NCBI RefSeq assembly: GCF_016862795.1
Contig: NZ_BONQ01000038.1
Span: 1-64,000 of the forward strand
Direction: 5' to 3'
DNA length: 64,000 nt
Source of the DNA: Dactylosporangium siamense
GTDB taxonomy: Bacteria; Actinomycetota; Actinomycetes; Mycobacteriales; Micromonosporaceae
Below the pieces are notes generated by a model. It was not told the DNA's origin. It searched no databases and was given only the letters and a program-made list of their open reading frames with translations. This document shows positions 54,013-62,480 of this stretch, one piece after another. Each line of letters begins with the position of its first letter. The first letter of the stretch is position 1. A program made the translations under genes and the position numbers.

Positions 54013-54878
54013 TGCATGTCCTCCAACATCTGTGACGACAACCCGGACCCGGCCGGCACCAGCAGCACCGTGCCGTCGGGCTGCGGCTCGACCCCGACCA
54101 GCGAACCGGGCGGCAGCAGGCGCAGCGCCTCCTGCGGCAGGTGCACCGTACCGTCGCGACCGACCACCGCGTAGTCCTCTCCGCGGCGGCCTTCGGCGCC
54201 GACCCGGCCGTCCCGGATGGTGACGGTGCGACCCATCCGGTGGCCGACGTCCGGGTCGTGCGTCACGACGACCACCGTCGTGCCGGCCCGGCGGACCGCG
54301 TCCAGGGCGTGGAGCACCTCGTCGCGGGCGTGCGTGTCGAGCTGGCTGGTCGGCTCGTCGGCGAGCAGCAGTCCCGGCCGGGCGGCCAGCCCGACGGCGA
54401 GCGCCAACCGTTGACGCTCACCAGGAGAGAGTCGCTGCGGCCGCTGCCGGTTGCGTCCCCGTCCGTTCAGACCGACGGTGGCCAGCACCTCACGTGGGTC
54501 CGGCAGCTGCCGGCGCCGCCCGCCGGGGATGCCGCGCTGGGCGAAGCGCACGTTCTGCTCCGCGGTCAGGTAGGGCAGCAGGTTGCGCGAGGCACCCTGC
54601 AGCACCACCCCGACGTCGGTGGCGCGCAGCTGCTGCAGCTCGGCCGCGGTGGCCCGGGCCAGGTCATGCGTGCCCACGCTGACCCGGCCCGCCGACGGCG
54701 GCAGGAGGCCGGCGAGCAGCGACAGCAGCGTCGACTTGCCCGACCCGGACGGGCCGAGCAGGGCGACCGACTCGCCCGGGGAGATGTCGAGGTCGACCCC
54801 CGACAGGGCCACGACGTCGTAGCCCTCCAGGCGGTAGATGTACACCAGCCCCCGGCACGTCACCGCAAGCCCGCTCAC
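54009..54878 (-). CDS. ABC ATPase (B2) with AbrB-like C-terminal segment
   Basis: A 289-residue paralogue of the ATPase at 43871. Walker A LLGPSGSGKSTLLSLLAGLL, GVVLQGASRNLLPYLTAEQN, Walker B LLLADEPTSQLDTHAR and VVVVTHDPDVG are clear. The signature is RLSPGERQRLALAV. The C-terminal part (YAVVGRDGTVHLPQEALRLL, then PGSLVGVEPQPDG, then VLLVP) again resembles an AbrB/SpoVT swapped hairpin. The GTG start shares bases with the stop of the permease gene (GTGA). Together with B1 it should energise the permease at 54875. Confidence 0.88.
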   Translation of the reverse strand: MSGLAVTCRGLVYIYRLEGYDVVALSGVDLDISPGESVALLGPSGSGKSTLLSLLAGLLPPSAGRVSVGTHDLARATAAELQQLRATDVGVVLQGASRNLLPYLTAEQNVRFAQRGIPGGRRRQLPDPREVLATVGLNGRGRNRQRPQRLSPGERQRLALAVGLAARPGLLLADEPTSQLDTHARDEVLHALDAVRRAGTTVVVVTHDPDVGHRMGRTVTIRDGRVGAEGRRGEDYAVVGRDGTVHLPQEALRLLPPGSLVGVEPQPDGTVLLVPAGSGLSSQMLEDMQ

Positions 54879-57800
54879 TGTGCACCGTCCCGCAGTCGTT
54901 CCGGCGTGGCGCGGCCCATCAGGCGGAGCACCATCAGCACCACCGCCAGAAGACCGCCCACGATGACGGCGACCGCCACGGGCAACGCGCCCATGCCGAG
55001 CCGCAGGGTGAAGGGCTCGGCGACCCCGACCGTGACGAGCGGGATGCCGGGCAGCATCACCATCGCGCCCACCAGCCCGGCGGCGAGACCGACGACGAGC
55101 GGCAGGCCGAGCAGCGCCCGGTACTCCCGGAACACCGCCCGGCGCAGCTGCCCGGCGCGCACCCCGGCCACCCGCAGCGCGGCGAGCTCGTAGAGGCGGG
55201 CCCGGACCCCGACGTACGCGGTGAGCAGCACCACGCCGATCGCGAGGAGGATCGCCGCGCCACCGGCGAGCAGGTAGAGCCACAGCCCGAGGGCCGGTGC
55301 GCGGCGGGCCAGCTGCGCGAGCTGCCCGTCGATGGTCTCGGTGCGCAGCACCTGCACCCCGGCCGCGGCGAGCCGCCGGTCGAGGTCCGCGGGTGCGGCG
55401 GAGGAGGCCCACACCTCGTAGCGCAGGGTGGCGTTGTCGGCGAGGCTGGCGCCGCGCTCGGCCATCCGGGTGGCGTAGTCGAGGTCGAAGAGCACCCCGC
55501 GACGGCCGGCCCGGGGCAGCTCCGTGGCGTGCGCCGCGACCGTGAACGGCTGCGGCTGGTCGGAGAACCCGGGCAGTTTGAACGTCGCCGCGGCCGCGTC
55601 GTCGGTGGGCGCGCCACCGGCGAGGACCGCGGGCAGCGCCTCGGGCGTGTCGACGTGCTCCACGACGGCGTCGGCGGGGTCGCTGCCGGCGACGTCGACG
55701 CCGAGCGCCGCGCCGGACCGGACGGTGACCTGCGCGCCGCCGGTGGACAGGCGCGGCCGCCAGCGGCCGGCGAGGTCGAAGCCCGCCGTGAGGGGCGCGC
55801 CGTCGGTGCTCAGGCCGCGGACGGCGACGCTGACCGCGAAGGGTTCGCTGCCGCCGGCGGCCCGCCCGATGGCCAGGCCGACGAGCCGGCAGCCGGTCGC
55901 GCAGCCGGTGAGGGCCGCGTGGTAGGACTTCGTGCCCTTCCCCAGGCCGCCGAGCGGCACCGTGCGGGGCGGCTGCCCGGGCGCGGCGACGATCGCGGCG
56001 ACCCGCAGCGCCGGTTTGGCCGGCAGCGCGTCGACGGAGATCTCGGCGGCGAGGTCCTTGCCCACCCGCAGCGGCGCGGCGACGTTCGGGTGCAGCCGCG
56101 CGGCCAGGTCGCCGACCTCGGCCCGGGAGTGCCCGCGCCAGACGGCGACGTCCGCGAACCGGCCGGACTGCACCCCGATCAGCTCGACCGGGACGTTGTC
56201 GAAGCGCTGGCTGGCCCGCACGACGGCCATGGCGTGACCGCCGGGGTCGGCCTTGTCGACCGCGGCCTCCAGCGCGGCGGGGTGGTCGGCGGCGACGGTG
56301 AGGACCCGCTGCGCGCCGACGGTGTCGTCGGCGGCGTCGCGGCGGGCCTGCGCGGCGGCGTCCCACGCGGTCGCGGCGAACGTCAGCAGCGCCACCGCGA
56401 CCGTGACCACGACGACCAGCCGCTGACCGCCGGGACGGCGGGACAGCTGCGCGGCGGACAGCAGCGGCACGATCCGGCCGCGGCGGCGGGCGATCCGCAG
56501 CCGGGCCTGCGACCACAGGCCGAGCAGCCGGGCCGCGGCGATGCCGAGGACGACGGCGAGCAGCGGCGGCGCCAGCAGTGCCAGGGGTGAGCCGCGGTCG
56601 TTCACGGCGGCGGCGAGGCTGGCCGCGGCGAGCGCCACGACGACGCCGTCCGCGACGCCGGCCCGCCAGCCACCCCGCTCGGGGACGCGCCGCAACAGAC
56701 CCAGGACCGGCCGGGCCAGGGTCTGCCGGCCGGCCAGGAGGGCGGCGGCCAGGCCCGCGACCAGGGCCAGGCCCGCGGCGGCGAACACCGGCCAGCGCAC
56801 CTCGACCCGGACGCCGTCGGCGAGCAGCGCCCCGGCGGCGGCCTGCACGAGCAGCAGGCCGGCGGCGATCCCGACGGGCACCGCGGCGGCGGTCAGCAGC
56901 AGCACCTCACCCAGGCCGAACCTGGCGGCCCGCCCGGCCGGATAGCCACGAAGCTTCGCCAGCGCGATTTCCGGCGCCCGTTCCTCGGTCAGCGACGCGA
57001 CGAGCAAAAAGAGCACAAACCAACACAAAAGCAGCAATGGTACGGCGATGACCGGCGCTGTCCGTCCGATGCTGGACTGGTCGGTGTCGATGTCGCGAAG
57101 GACCGCCGGGAGGGTGGTGGTCACCTCGAGCTCCTCGCCCCGCAGCCGGTCACCCAGGATCTGGATGCCGTCGCGGAGCCCGGCGACGTCGTCGAGCCTG
57201 ATCCGGTCCGCCCGCAGCGGGTATTCCAGCCGGGTCGTCAGGGTCGCCGCGCGGTCCAGGCGCAGGTCGTCCTCGGTCATCGAGAACACGGCGTCGACCG
57301 TGGAATCGCTGGCGCTGAAGTAGGAGGTGCGGCCCCAGTACGCGGCGTCGCCGTCCTTCGGGGTGTAGACGCCCCGGATCGTGAAGGTCTTGTCATGCCC
57401 GCCGGTCGCCGGCCCCATGCGGACGGTGAGCCGGTCGCCGACCTTCAGGTTCTGGGCCGTGGCGGTGCGCCGGCTGACCGCGATCTCGCCCGGGTTGTCC
57501 GGGCAGTCGCCGTCGATCGTGAGGTGATAGCAGGCGTTGTCGCGGTACGCGAGCCGGCCGCTCACGTCACCCACCGCGATCTCGGTGTCGATGGCCGCGA
57601 CCGGCAGGTCGAGCCGGTCGGCGAGCAGCTGGTCCTTGGCGAGCGCGGTGTTCATGGCCAGCCGGATCTCGGCGAGGTCCTTGAACGCGGCGCTGTCTGC
57701 GGTGCCCTTTGCCCCGACGGTCAGCCCGGTCGCGTCGGTGGACGCGGCGGACAGGCCATCGGTGAGCACGGACTGCTGCGCGGCACGGCTGTACGCGGGT

Positions 57801-57904
57801 GCGAGCACGGCCGCCGTGGTCGCCGTCACGGCGAGGAGGAAGACCACGAACGACCGGCCGGCCCGGTATCTGATGCCACGCAGCATGACGGTCCAGGCCG
57901 TCAA
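54875..57904 (-). CDS. large FtsX-type ABC permease (B)
   Basis: A 1009-residue permease of the same design as A1 and A2. The N-terminal helix (RSFVVFLLAVTATTAAVLAP) precedes an external domain with a cysteine pair (NACYHLTIDGDCPDNPGEIA). Helices around 285-510 include LVASLTEERAPEIALAKLRGY. A second external domain (about 520-880) has LTGCATGCRLVGLAIG, and terminal helices follow with ARLYELAALRVAGVRAGQLRR. The start is TTG 57904, with AGGGGG six bases upstream. It starts the operon permease-B2-B1. All three giant permeases keep a short C-x(n)-C-R-L segment in the second external domain. Confidence 0.88.
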   Translation of the reverse strand: MTAWTVMLRGIRYRAGRSFVVFLLAVTATTAAVLAPAYSRAAQQSVLTDGLSAASTDATGLTVGAKGTADSAAFKDLAEIRLAMNTALAKDQLLADRLDLPVAAIDTEIAVGDVSGRLAYRDNACYHLTIDGDCPDNPGEIAVSRRTATAQNLKVGDRLTVRMGPATGGHDKTFTIRGVYTPKDGDAAYWGRTSYFSASDSTVDAVFSMTEDDLRLDRAATLTTRLEYPLRADRIRLDDVAGLRDGIQILGDRLRGEELEVTTTLPAVLRDIDTDQSSIGRTAPVIAVPLLLLCWFVLFLLVASLTEERAPEIALAKLRGYPAGRAARFGLGEVLLLTAAAVPVGIAAGLLLVQAAAGALLADGVRVEVRWPVFAAAGLALVAGLAAALLAGRQTLARPVLGLLRRVPERGGWRAGVADGVVVALAAASLAAAVNDRGSPLALLAPPLLAVVLGIAAARLLGLWSQARLRIARRRGRIVPLLSAAQLSRRPGGQRLVVVVTVAVALLTFAATAWDAAAQARRDAADDTVGAQRVLTVAADHPAALEAAVDKADPGGHAMAVVRASQRFDNVPVELIGVQSGRFADVAVWRGHSRAEVGDLAARLHPNVAAPLRVGKDLAAEISVDALPAKPALRVAAIVAAPGQPPRTVPLGGLGKGTKSYHAALTGCATGCRLVGLAIGRAAGGSEPFAVSVAVRGLSTDGAPLTAGFDLAGRWRPRLSTGGAQVTVRSGAALGVDVAGSDPADAVVEHVDTPEALPAVLAGGAPTDDAAAATFKLPGFSDQPQPFTVAAHATELPRAGRRGVLFDLDYATRMAERGASLADNATLRYEVWASSAAPADLDRRLAAAGVQVLRTETIDGQLAQLARRAPALGLWLYLLAGGAAILLAIGVVLLTAYVGVRARLYELAALRVAGVRAGQLRRAVFREYRALLGLPLVVGLAAGLVGAMVMLPGIPLVTVGVAEPFTLRLGMGALPVAVAVIVGGLLAVVLMVLRLMGRATPERLRDGAQ

Positions 57905-57949
57905 GATGTGCCCCCTGTGCTGGTCGAGCTGAAGGTTGACCCGCAGACC

Positions 57950-58930
57950 TTAGCGGCCGTTCGGCGCTTCGGTCATGGTCACCAGCTCTCCTGCCGCGGT
58001 GTGCGGATCCAGGTCACCGTCCGCGACCTGCCGCGCCAGGTCCGCCAGCACCGCACCGTCCCTGAGGGCTTCCATCCGGGCACGCAGCGTGCCCAGGGCG
58101 ATCGCCTCGATCTCGGCGGCGGCCCGGCGCTCCCGCCGTTTCCGGAGCTCGCCGGTGTCCTGCAGGTGCTCCCGGTGCTCCGTGATCGCCGCCACGATCT
58201 CCTCGACGCCCTCGGCCCTGGCCGCGACGGCGCGCAGCACCTTGGGCCGCCACTGGCCGGGGGCCCGCTCGCCGAGGCCGATCATGCCCTGGATGTCGCG
58301 GTACGTGGCGTCGGCGCCGTCCCGGTCGGCCTTGTTGACCACGAAGATGTCGGCGATCTCCAGCACCCCGGCCTTGGCCGCCTGGATCGAGTCGCCCATG
58401 CCGGGGGCGAGCAGCACGAGGGTGGTGTCGGCGAGCCCGGCGATCTCGACCTCGGCTTGGCCGACGCCGACCGTCTCCACGACCACCGGGTCGCAGCCGG
58501 CGCCGTCGAGCACCCGCACCGCCTGCGGGGTCGCCGCCGACAGCCCGCCGAGGTGGCCCCGGCTGGACATCGAGCGGATGTAGACGCCGGGGTCGGTGGC
58601 GTGGTCCTGCATCCGGACCCGGTCGCCGAGGATCGCCCCGCCGGTGAACGGGCTGGACGGGTCGACGGCGAGCACACCGACCCGCTTCTGCTGCTTCCGG
58701 AAGATCCGGACCAGCTCGTTGGTGGTGGTCGACTTGCCCACGCCGGGCGAGCCGGTCAGCCCGATGACGTGGGCGTCGCCGGCGAACGGCGCGAGGGCCG
58801 CCGCGACCTGCGGCAGCACCTCGTCACCGTCCTCGACCAGCGACACCAGGCGCGCGACGGCGCGGGGGTCACCCTCCCGCGCCCTCGTGACCAGCTCTGG
58901 AACGTCCCGCGATCGGCGGATACCTGTCAT
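57950..58930 (-). CDS. meaB: MeaB-type GTPase, acyl-CoA mutase chaperone
   Basis: A 326-residue SIMIBI-class GTPase that protects and reloads B12-dependent acyl-CoA mutases. P-loop GLTGSPGVGKSTT, then VLAVDPSSPFTGGAILGDRV, the MeaB segment YIRSMSSRGHLGGLS, ETVGVGQAEVEIA and the base-specificity motif VVNKADRDGA are all typical. ATG 58930 is chosen; upstream codons would overlap the thiolase gene. It follows thiolase by 19 bases. The icmA product seven kilobases away is the likely client, and methylmalonyl-CoA or ethylmalonyl-CoA mutases elsewhere are other candidates. Confidence 0.95.
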   Translation of the reverse strand: MTGIRRSRDVPELVTRAREGDPRAVARLVSLVEDGDEVLPQVAAALAPFAGDAHVIGLTGSPGVGKSTTTNELVRIFRKQQKRVGVLAVDPSSPFTGGAILGDRVRMQDHATDPGVYIRSMSSRGHLGGLSAATPQAVRVLDGAGCDPVVVETVGVGQAEVEIAGLADTTLVLLAPGMGDSIQAAKAGVLEIADIFVVNKADRDGADATYRDIQGMIGLGERAPGQWRPKVLRAVAARAEGVEEIVAAITEHREHLQDTGELRKRRERRAAAEIEAIALGTLRARMEALRDGAVLADLARQVADGDLDPHTAAGELVTMTEAPNGR

Positions 58931-58949
58931 GTGTTGAATGATCGCCGCT

Positions 58950-60137
58950 TCAGGACTTCGGCACCCGGAGCAGCAGCGCGTCACCCTGGCCGCCGCCGCC
59001 GCACAGCGCCGCGGCACCGAGGCCGCCGCCGCGGCGGCGCAGCTCCAGCGCGAGCGTCAGGGCCAGCCTGGCGCCGGACATGCCGATCGGGTGGCCGAGC
59101 GCGATGGCGCCGCCGTTGACGTTGACGATCGCGGGGTCGATGCCCAGGTCGGCGGTCGACTGCACGCCCACCGCGGCGAACGCCTCGTTGATCTCCACGA
59201 GATCAAGGTCGGCGGTGGACAGGCCGGCCTTGCCCAGGGCGTGCTTGATCGCGCTGGACGGCTGGCTGGTCAGCGAGTTGTCGGGGCCGGCGACGTTGCC
59301 GTGCGCGCCGATCTCGGCCAGCCAGGTCAGCCCGAGCTCCTCCGCCTTGGCCCTGCTCATGACGACGACCGCGCAGGCCCCGTCGGAGATCGGCGAGGAC
59401 GTCGCGGCGGTGATGGTGCCGTCCTTGCTGAACGCGGGCCGCAGCTTGGCCAGGGTCTCGACCGTGGTCTCCGGCCGGATCTGCTCGTCGTCGGTGACCA
59501 GCAGCGGGTCACCCTTGCGCTGCGGGATCTCCACCGCGACGATCTCCTCGGCGAAGCGCCCGTCCTTCTGCGCGGCGGCGGCCTTCTGGTGGCTGGCCGC
59601 GCCGAACGCGTCCTGCGCCTCGCGGGTGATCCCGAGCCGGGCGACGTGCCGCTCGGTCGACTCGCCCATCGACACCTGGTCGTAGGCGTCGGTCAGGCCG
59701 TCCAGGGCCATGTGGTCCCTGATGACGACGTCGCCGTACTTGTAGCCCTGCCGCTGCCCGACCAGCAGGTGCGGGGCGTTGGTCATCGACTCCATGCCGC
59801 CGGCGACCACGATGTCGAACTCGCCGGCCCGGATGAGCTGGTCGGCCAGGGCGATCGCGTCGAGGCCGGAGAGGCAGACCTTGTTGACGGTCAGCGCCGG
59901 CACCGACATCGGGATGCCGGCGTCGATGGCGGCCTGGCGGGCGGGGATCTGGCCGGCGCCGGCGGTCAGCACCTGACCCATGATCACGTACTGCACCTGC
60001 TCGGGCGCGACGCCCGAGCGCTCGAGCGCCGCCTTGATGGCGACACCGCCGAGCTTGGTGGCGGGAAAGTCCTTGAGCGCACCGAGCAGTCGCCCCATCG
60101 GCGTGCGGGCGCCGTTGACGATCACCGATTGAGTCAT
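58950..60137 (-). CDS. acetyl-CoA C-acetyltransferase (thiolase)
   Basis: A 395-residue biosynthetic-type thiolase that condenses two acetyl-CoA into acetoacetyl-CoA or does the reverse. The acylated Cys88 lies in [15 protein letters not shown], the [13 protein letters not shown] loop follows, and the C-terminal catalytic motifs are [19 protein letters not shown] and [15 protein letters not shown] 60137 has GGAAGG seven bases upstream; the GTG at 60164 would enter the operator. Divergent from mce and upstream of meaB. In the ethylmalonyl-CoA or butyryl-CoA routes it provides the C4 unit. Confidence 0.95.
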   Translation of the reverse strand: MTQSVIVNGARTPMGRLLGALKDFPATKLGGVAIKAALERSGVAPEQVQYVIMGQVLTAGAGQIPARQAAIDAGIPMSVPALTVNKVCLSGLDAIALADQLIRAGEFDIVVAGGMESMTNAPHLLVGQRQGYKYGDVVIRDHMALDGLTDAYDQVSMGESTERHVARLGITREAQDAFGAASHQKAAAAQKDGRFAEEIVAVEIPQRKGDPLLVTDDEQIRPETTVETLAKLRPAFSKDGTITAATSSPISDGACAVVVMSRAKAEELGLTWLAEIGAHGNVAGPDNSLTSQPSSAIKHALGKAGLSTADLDLVEINEAFAAVGVQSTADLGIDPAIVNVNGGAIALGHPIGMSGARLALTLALELRRRGGGLGAAALCGGGGQGDALLLRVPKS

Positions 60138-60177
60138 CGGGAGGCCTTCCGAGAGATGGTTCACATCGCACCGTCGC

Positions 60178-60203
60178 GACTGAACGATTACTAGGGTTCA
60201 GAC
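60178..60203. promoter_or_regulatory. candidate operator in the thiolase / mce divergent promoter
   Basis: GACTGAAC, ten bases, GTTCAGAC: eight-base arms with one mismatched pair, centred between the thiolase and mce starts. The left half CTGAACGAT equals the icmA operator half. Position suits control of both genes by one regulator. Confidence 0.5.
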
Positions 60204-60210
60204 TATCGCC

Positions 60211-60687
60211 ATGACCTCCTCCGACCCGCAGTTGGATATCTCACCCGTCGGCATCCTGCGCATCGACCACGTCGGTATCGCGGTCGCGGATCTCGACGTG
60301 GCGATCGAGTTCTATGCCCGCGTCTTCGGCATGCGCGTCGTGCATGAGGAGACGAATGAGGAGCAGGGTGTGCGCGAGGCGATGCTGTCGGTCGGGCCGG
60401 CCGACGACGGCGGTCGCCTGCAGCTGCTCGCCCCACTGAGCCCGGCCTCGACCATCGCGAAGTTCCTGGACCGCAGCGGTCCGGGCCTCCAGCAGCTCGC
60501 GTACACGGTGACCGACATCGATGCCACGAGCGCCGAGCTGCGCTCCCGCGGCGTGCGGCTGCTCTACGACGAACCGCGCCGCGGCACGTCGGATTCGCGC
60601 ATCAATTTCGTGCACCCGAAAGACGCCGGAGGCGTACTCGTGGAGCTGGTGGAGCCGTCCCGAGCAGCTTCGAGCAACCACTCCTGA
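60211..60687 (+). CDS. mce: methylmalonyl-CoA epimerase
   Basis: A 158-residue vicinal-oxygen-chelate protein that interconverts (2R)- and (2S)-methylmalonyl-CoA and often also ethylmalonyl-CoA. Metal-site positions are H20 (RIDHVGIAV), Q71 (LQLLAPL), Q95 (LQQLAYTV, where many homologues have His) and E145 (VLVELVEP). There is no Shine-Dalgarno sequence before ATG 60211, and the mRNA may be leaderless because the operator lies immediately upstream. Neighbours ccr, thiolase and meaB support the assignment. Confidence 0.94.
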   Translation: MTSSDPQLDISPVGILRIDHVGIAVADLDVAIEFYARVFGMRVVHEETNEEQGVREAMLSVGPADDGGRLQLLAPLSPASTIAKFLDRSGPGLQQLAYTVTDIDATSAELRSRGVRLLYDEPRRGTSDSRINFVHPKDAGGVLVELVEPSRAASSNHS

Positions 60688-60719
60688 ACCGCCCAGTGGA
60701 CTTCTTCACAGGCCGGTTC

Positions 60720-60803
60720 CTGATTTAGCTACCGTTCAGTAACGTCCGGGTCAGGGCATCGAGATGTGTTGCCGATCCCCATAGGCACCCCGCTTTCCGG
60801 GGT
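60720..60803. promoter_or_regulatory. ccr upstream region with half-site and hairpin
   Basis: CTGATTTAGCTACCGTTCAG at 60720-60739 contains CGTTCAG, the complement of the CTGAACG half-site found at icmA and thiolase/mce. A small hairpin, ACCCCG-CTTTC-CGGGGT, follows at 60787-60803, 41 bases before the ccr start. The first could be a weaker operator and the second a leader structure or mce terminator. Confidence 0.35.
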
Positions 60804-60844
60804 CCCACCCTTGATGCCTTCATCCCTGACGTTAGGAGCCACCG

Positions 60845-62194
60845 GTGCAGCAGATCCTCGACGCGATCATGCAGGCGGAAGGTGCCGCGGACCCGGCGGC
60901 CGAGCTGCGCGCCGTGGCCGGCCTGCCGGTGCCCTCGTCGTATCGCGGCGTGGTCGTGCGCGCCGACGAGACCGACATGTTCGACGGCCTCGCCACCCGC
61001 GACAAGGACCCCCGCAAGTCCCTGCACGTGCAGGAGGTCCCCACCCCCGAGGTCGGCCCCGGCGAGGCGCTGATCGCGGTCATGGGCAGCGCGGTCAACT
61101 ACAACACCGTCTGGACCTCGATCTTCGAGCCGGTCTCGACGTTCGGCTTCCTGCAGCGGTACGGCCGGCTCAACGACCTGTCGAAGCGCCACGACCTGCC
61201 CTATCACGTGGTCGGCTCGGACGCCGCCGGCGTGGTGCTCAAGGTCGGCCCGGGCGTGAGCAAGTGGAAGCCGGGCGACGAGGTGGTCGCGCACTGCCTG
61301 AGCGTCGAGCTCGAGGACGCCACCGGCCACGACGACACGATGCTCGACCCGCAGCAGCGGATCTGGGGCTTCGAGACCAACTTCGGCGGCCTCGCCGAGC
61401 TGGCCCTGGTCAAGGCCAACCAGCTCATGCCGAAGCCCACCCACCTGTCCTGGGAGGAGGCGGCCTGCCCCGGGCTGGTCAACTCCACCGCCTACCGGCA
61501 GCTGGTCTCCCACCACGGCGCGCAGATGAAGCAGGGTGACACCGTCCTCATCTGGGGCGCGTCCGGCGGCCTCGGCTCCTACGCCACGCAGTTCGCCCTC
61601 AATGGCGGCGCGACCCCGATCTGCGTGGTGTCCAGCCCGCAGAAGGCCGACCTGTGCCGGGCCATGGGCGCCGAACTGGTGATCGACCGCTCGTCGTACA
61701 CCTTCTGGAAGGACGAGCACACCCAGGACACCGCGGAGTGGCGCCGGTTCGGCGCCGAGATCCGCGCCCTGACCGGCGGCGACGACCCGGACATCGTGTT
61801 CGAGCACCCCGGCCGCGAGACCTTCGGCGTGAGCGTCTACGTCGCCAAGCGCGGCGGCACGATCGTCACCTGCGCCTCGACCTCAGGGTTCATGCACCAG
61901 TACGACAACCGGTACCTCTGGATGAACCTCAAGCGCATCGTCGGCAGCCACTTCGCCAACTACCGCGAGGCATGGGAGGCGAACCGGCTCATCGCGCTCG
62001 GGCGGATCCATCCGACGCTGTCGCGCGCGTATCCACTGGACCAGACCGGCCAGGCCGCGCACGACGTGCACCGCAACGCGCACCAGGGCAAGGTCGGCGT
62101 GCTCTGCCTGGCACCCACCGAGGGCCTCGGCGTCCGCGACCCCGAGCTGCGCGCCCGGCACGAGCCGGCGATCAACCGCTTCCGGAACCAGTAA
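60845..62194 (+). CDS. ccr: crotonyl-CoA carboxylase/reductase
   Basis: A 449-residue NADPH-dependent medium-chain reductase that carboxylates crotonyl-CoA to ethylmalonyl-CoA. The nucleotide loop is IWGASGGLGSYATQF (about 236-250). Residues that hold CO2 in characterised carboxylating reductases appear conserved: N87 (NYNTVW), F176-E177 (GFETNFGG) and H369 (VGSHFAN), offset by 4-6 from the numbering I recall for Kitasatospora. It should therefore be a true carboxylase. GTG start with GGAG nine bases upstream. It supplies ethylmalonyl-CoA for C2 assimilation or polyketide extender units. Confidence 0.96.
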   Translation: MQQILDAIMQAEGAADPAAELRAVAGLPVPSSYRGVVVRADETDMFDGLATRDKDPRKSLHVQEVPTPEVGPGEALIAVMGSAVNYNTVWTSIFEPVSTFGFLQRYGRLNDLSKRHDLPYHVVGSDAAGVVLKVGPGVSKWKPGDEVVAHCLSVELEDATGHDDTMLDPQQRIWGFETNFGGLAELALVKANQLMPKPTHLSWEEAACPGLVNSTAYRQLVSHHGAQMKQGDTVLIWGASGGLGSYATQFALNGGATPICVVSSPQKADLCRAMGAELVIDRSSYTFWKDEHTQDTAEWRRFGAEIRALTGGDDPDIVFEHPGRETFGVSVYVAKRGGTIVTCASTSGFMHQYDNRYLWMNLKRIVGSHFANYREAWEANRLIALGRIHPTLSRAYPLDQTGQAAHDVHRNAHQGKVGVLCLAPTEGLGVRDPELRARHEPAINRFRNQ

Positions 62195-62292
62195 CCGCGT
62201 TCCAGAGACTCCGCGACGGGACGGTCACAACGATGTGGCCTCCCGCCGCGGTTTATTTTGCCCGGAACCGGCAGAACGCCCACGTCACCCGG

Positions 62293-62319
62293 GGTGAAAC
62301 CGGTCTCCACCGGCTCACC
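62293..62319. terminator. hairpin downstream of ccr
   Basis: GGTGAAACCGGT (62293-62304) pairs with ACCGGCTCACC (62309-62319) across the loop CTCC with one bulged base. Another small stem, CACCG-TT-CGGTG, directly overlaps its end. It is a plausible ccr terminator. The rest of 62195-62480 holds no gene I can see. Confidence 0.55.
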
Positions 62320-62480
62320 GTTCGGTGACCTTGAAGTGGCCGGACGGCTAGTCGACACGCCGACAAAGCGTGACAAAAACGTGGCGTGTCCTGCCACGGT
62401 GAAGTTGACCTTGTGACCATCTCGGATGAGTGCCGCTGCACCCTTGCGAAAGCCCCCCCGTGGTCTGCAAGTATGTGCCA

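Noticed and set aside
58690-58720. Possible fourth copy of the palindrome (TTCCGGAAGATCCGG)
   Set aside because: It lies inside meaB, encodes the conserved residues after the P-loop, and lacks the second arm.
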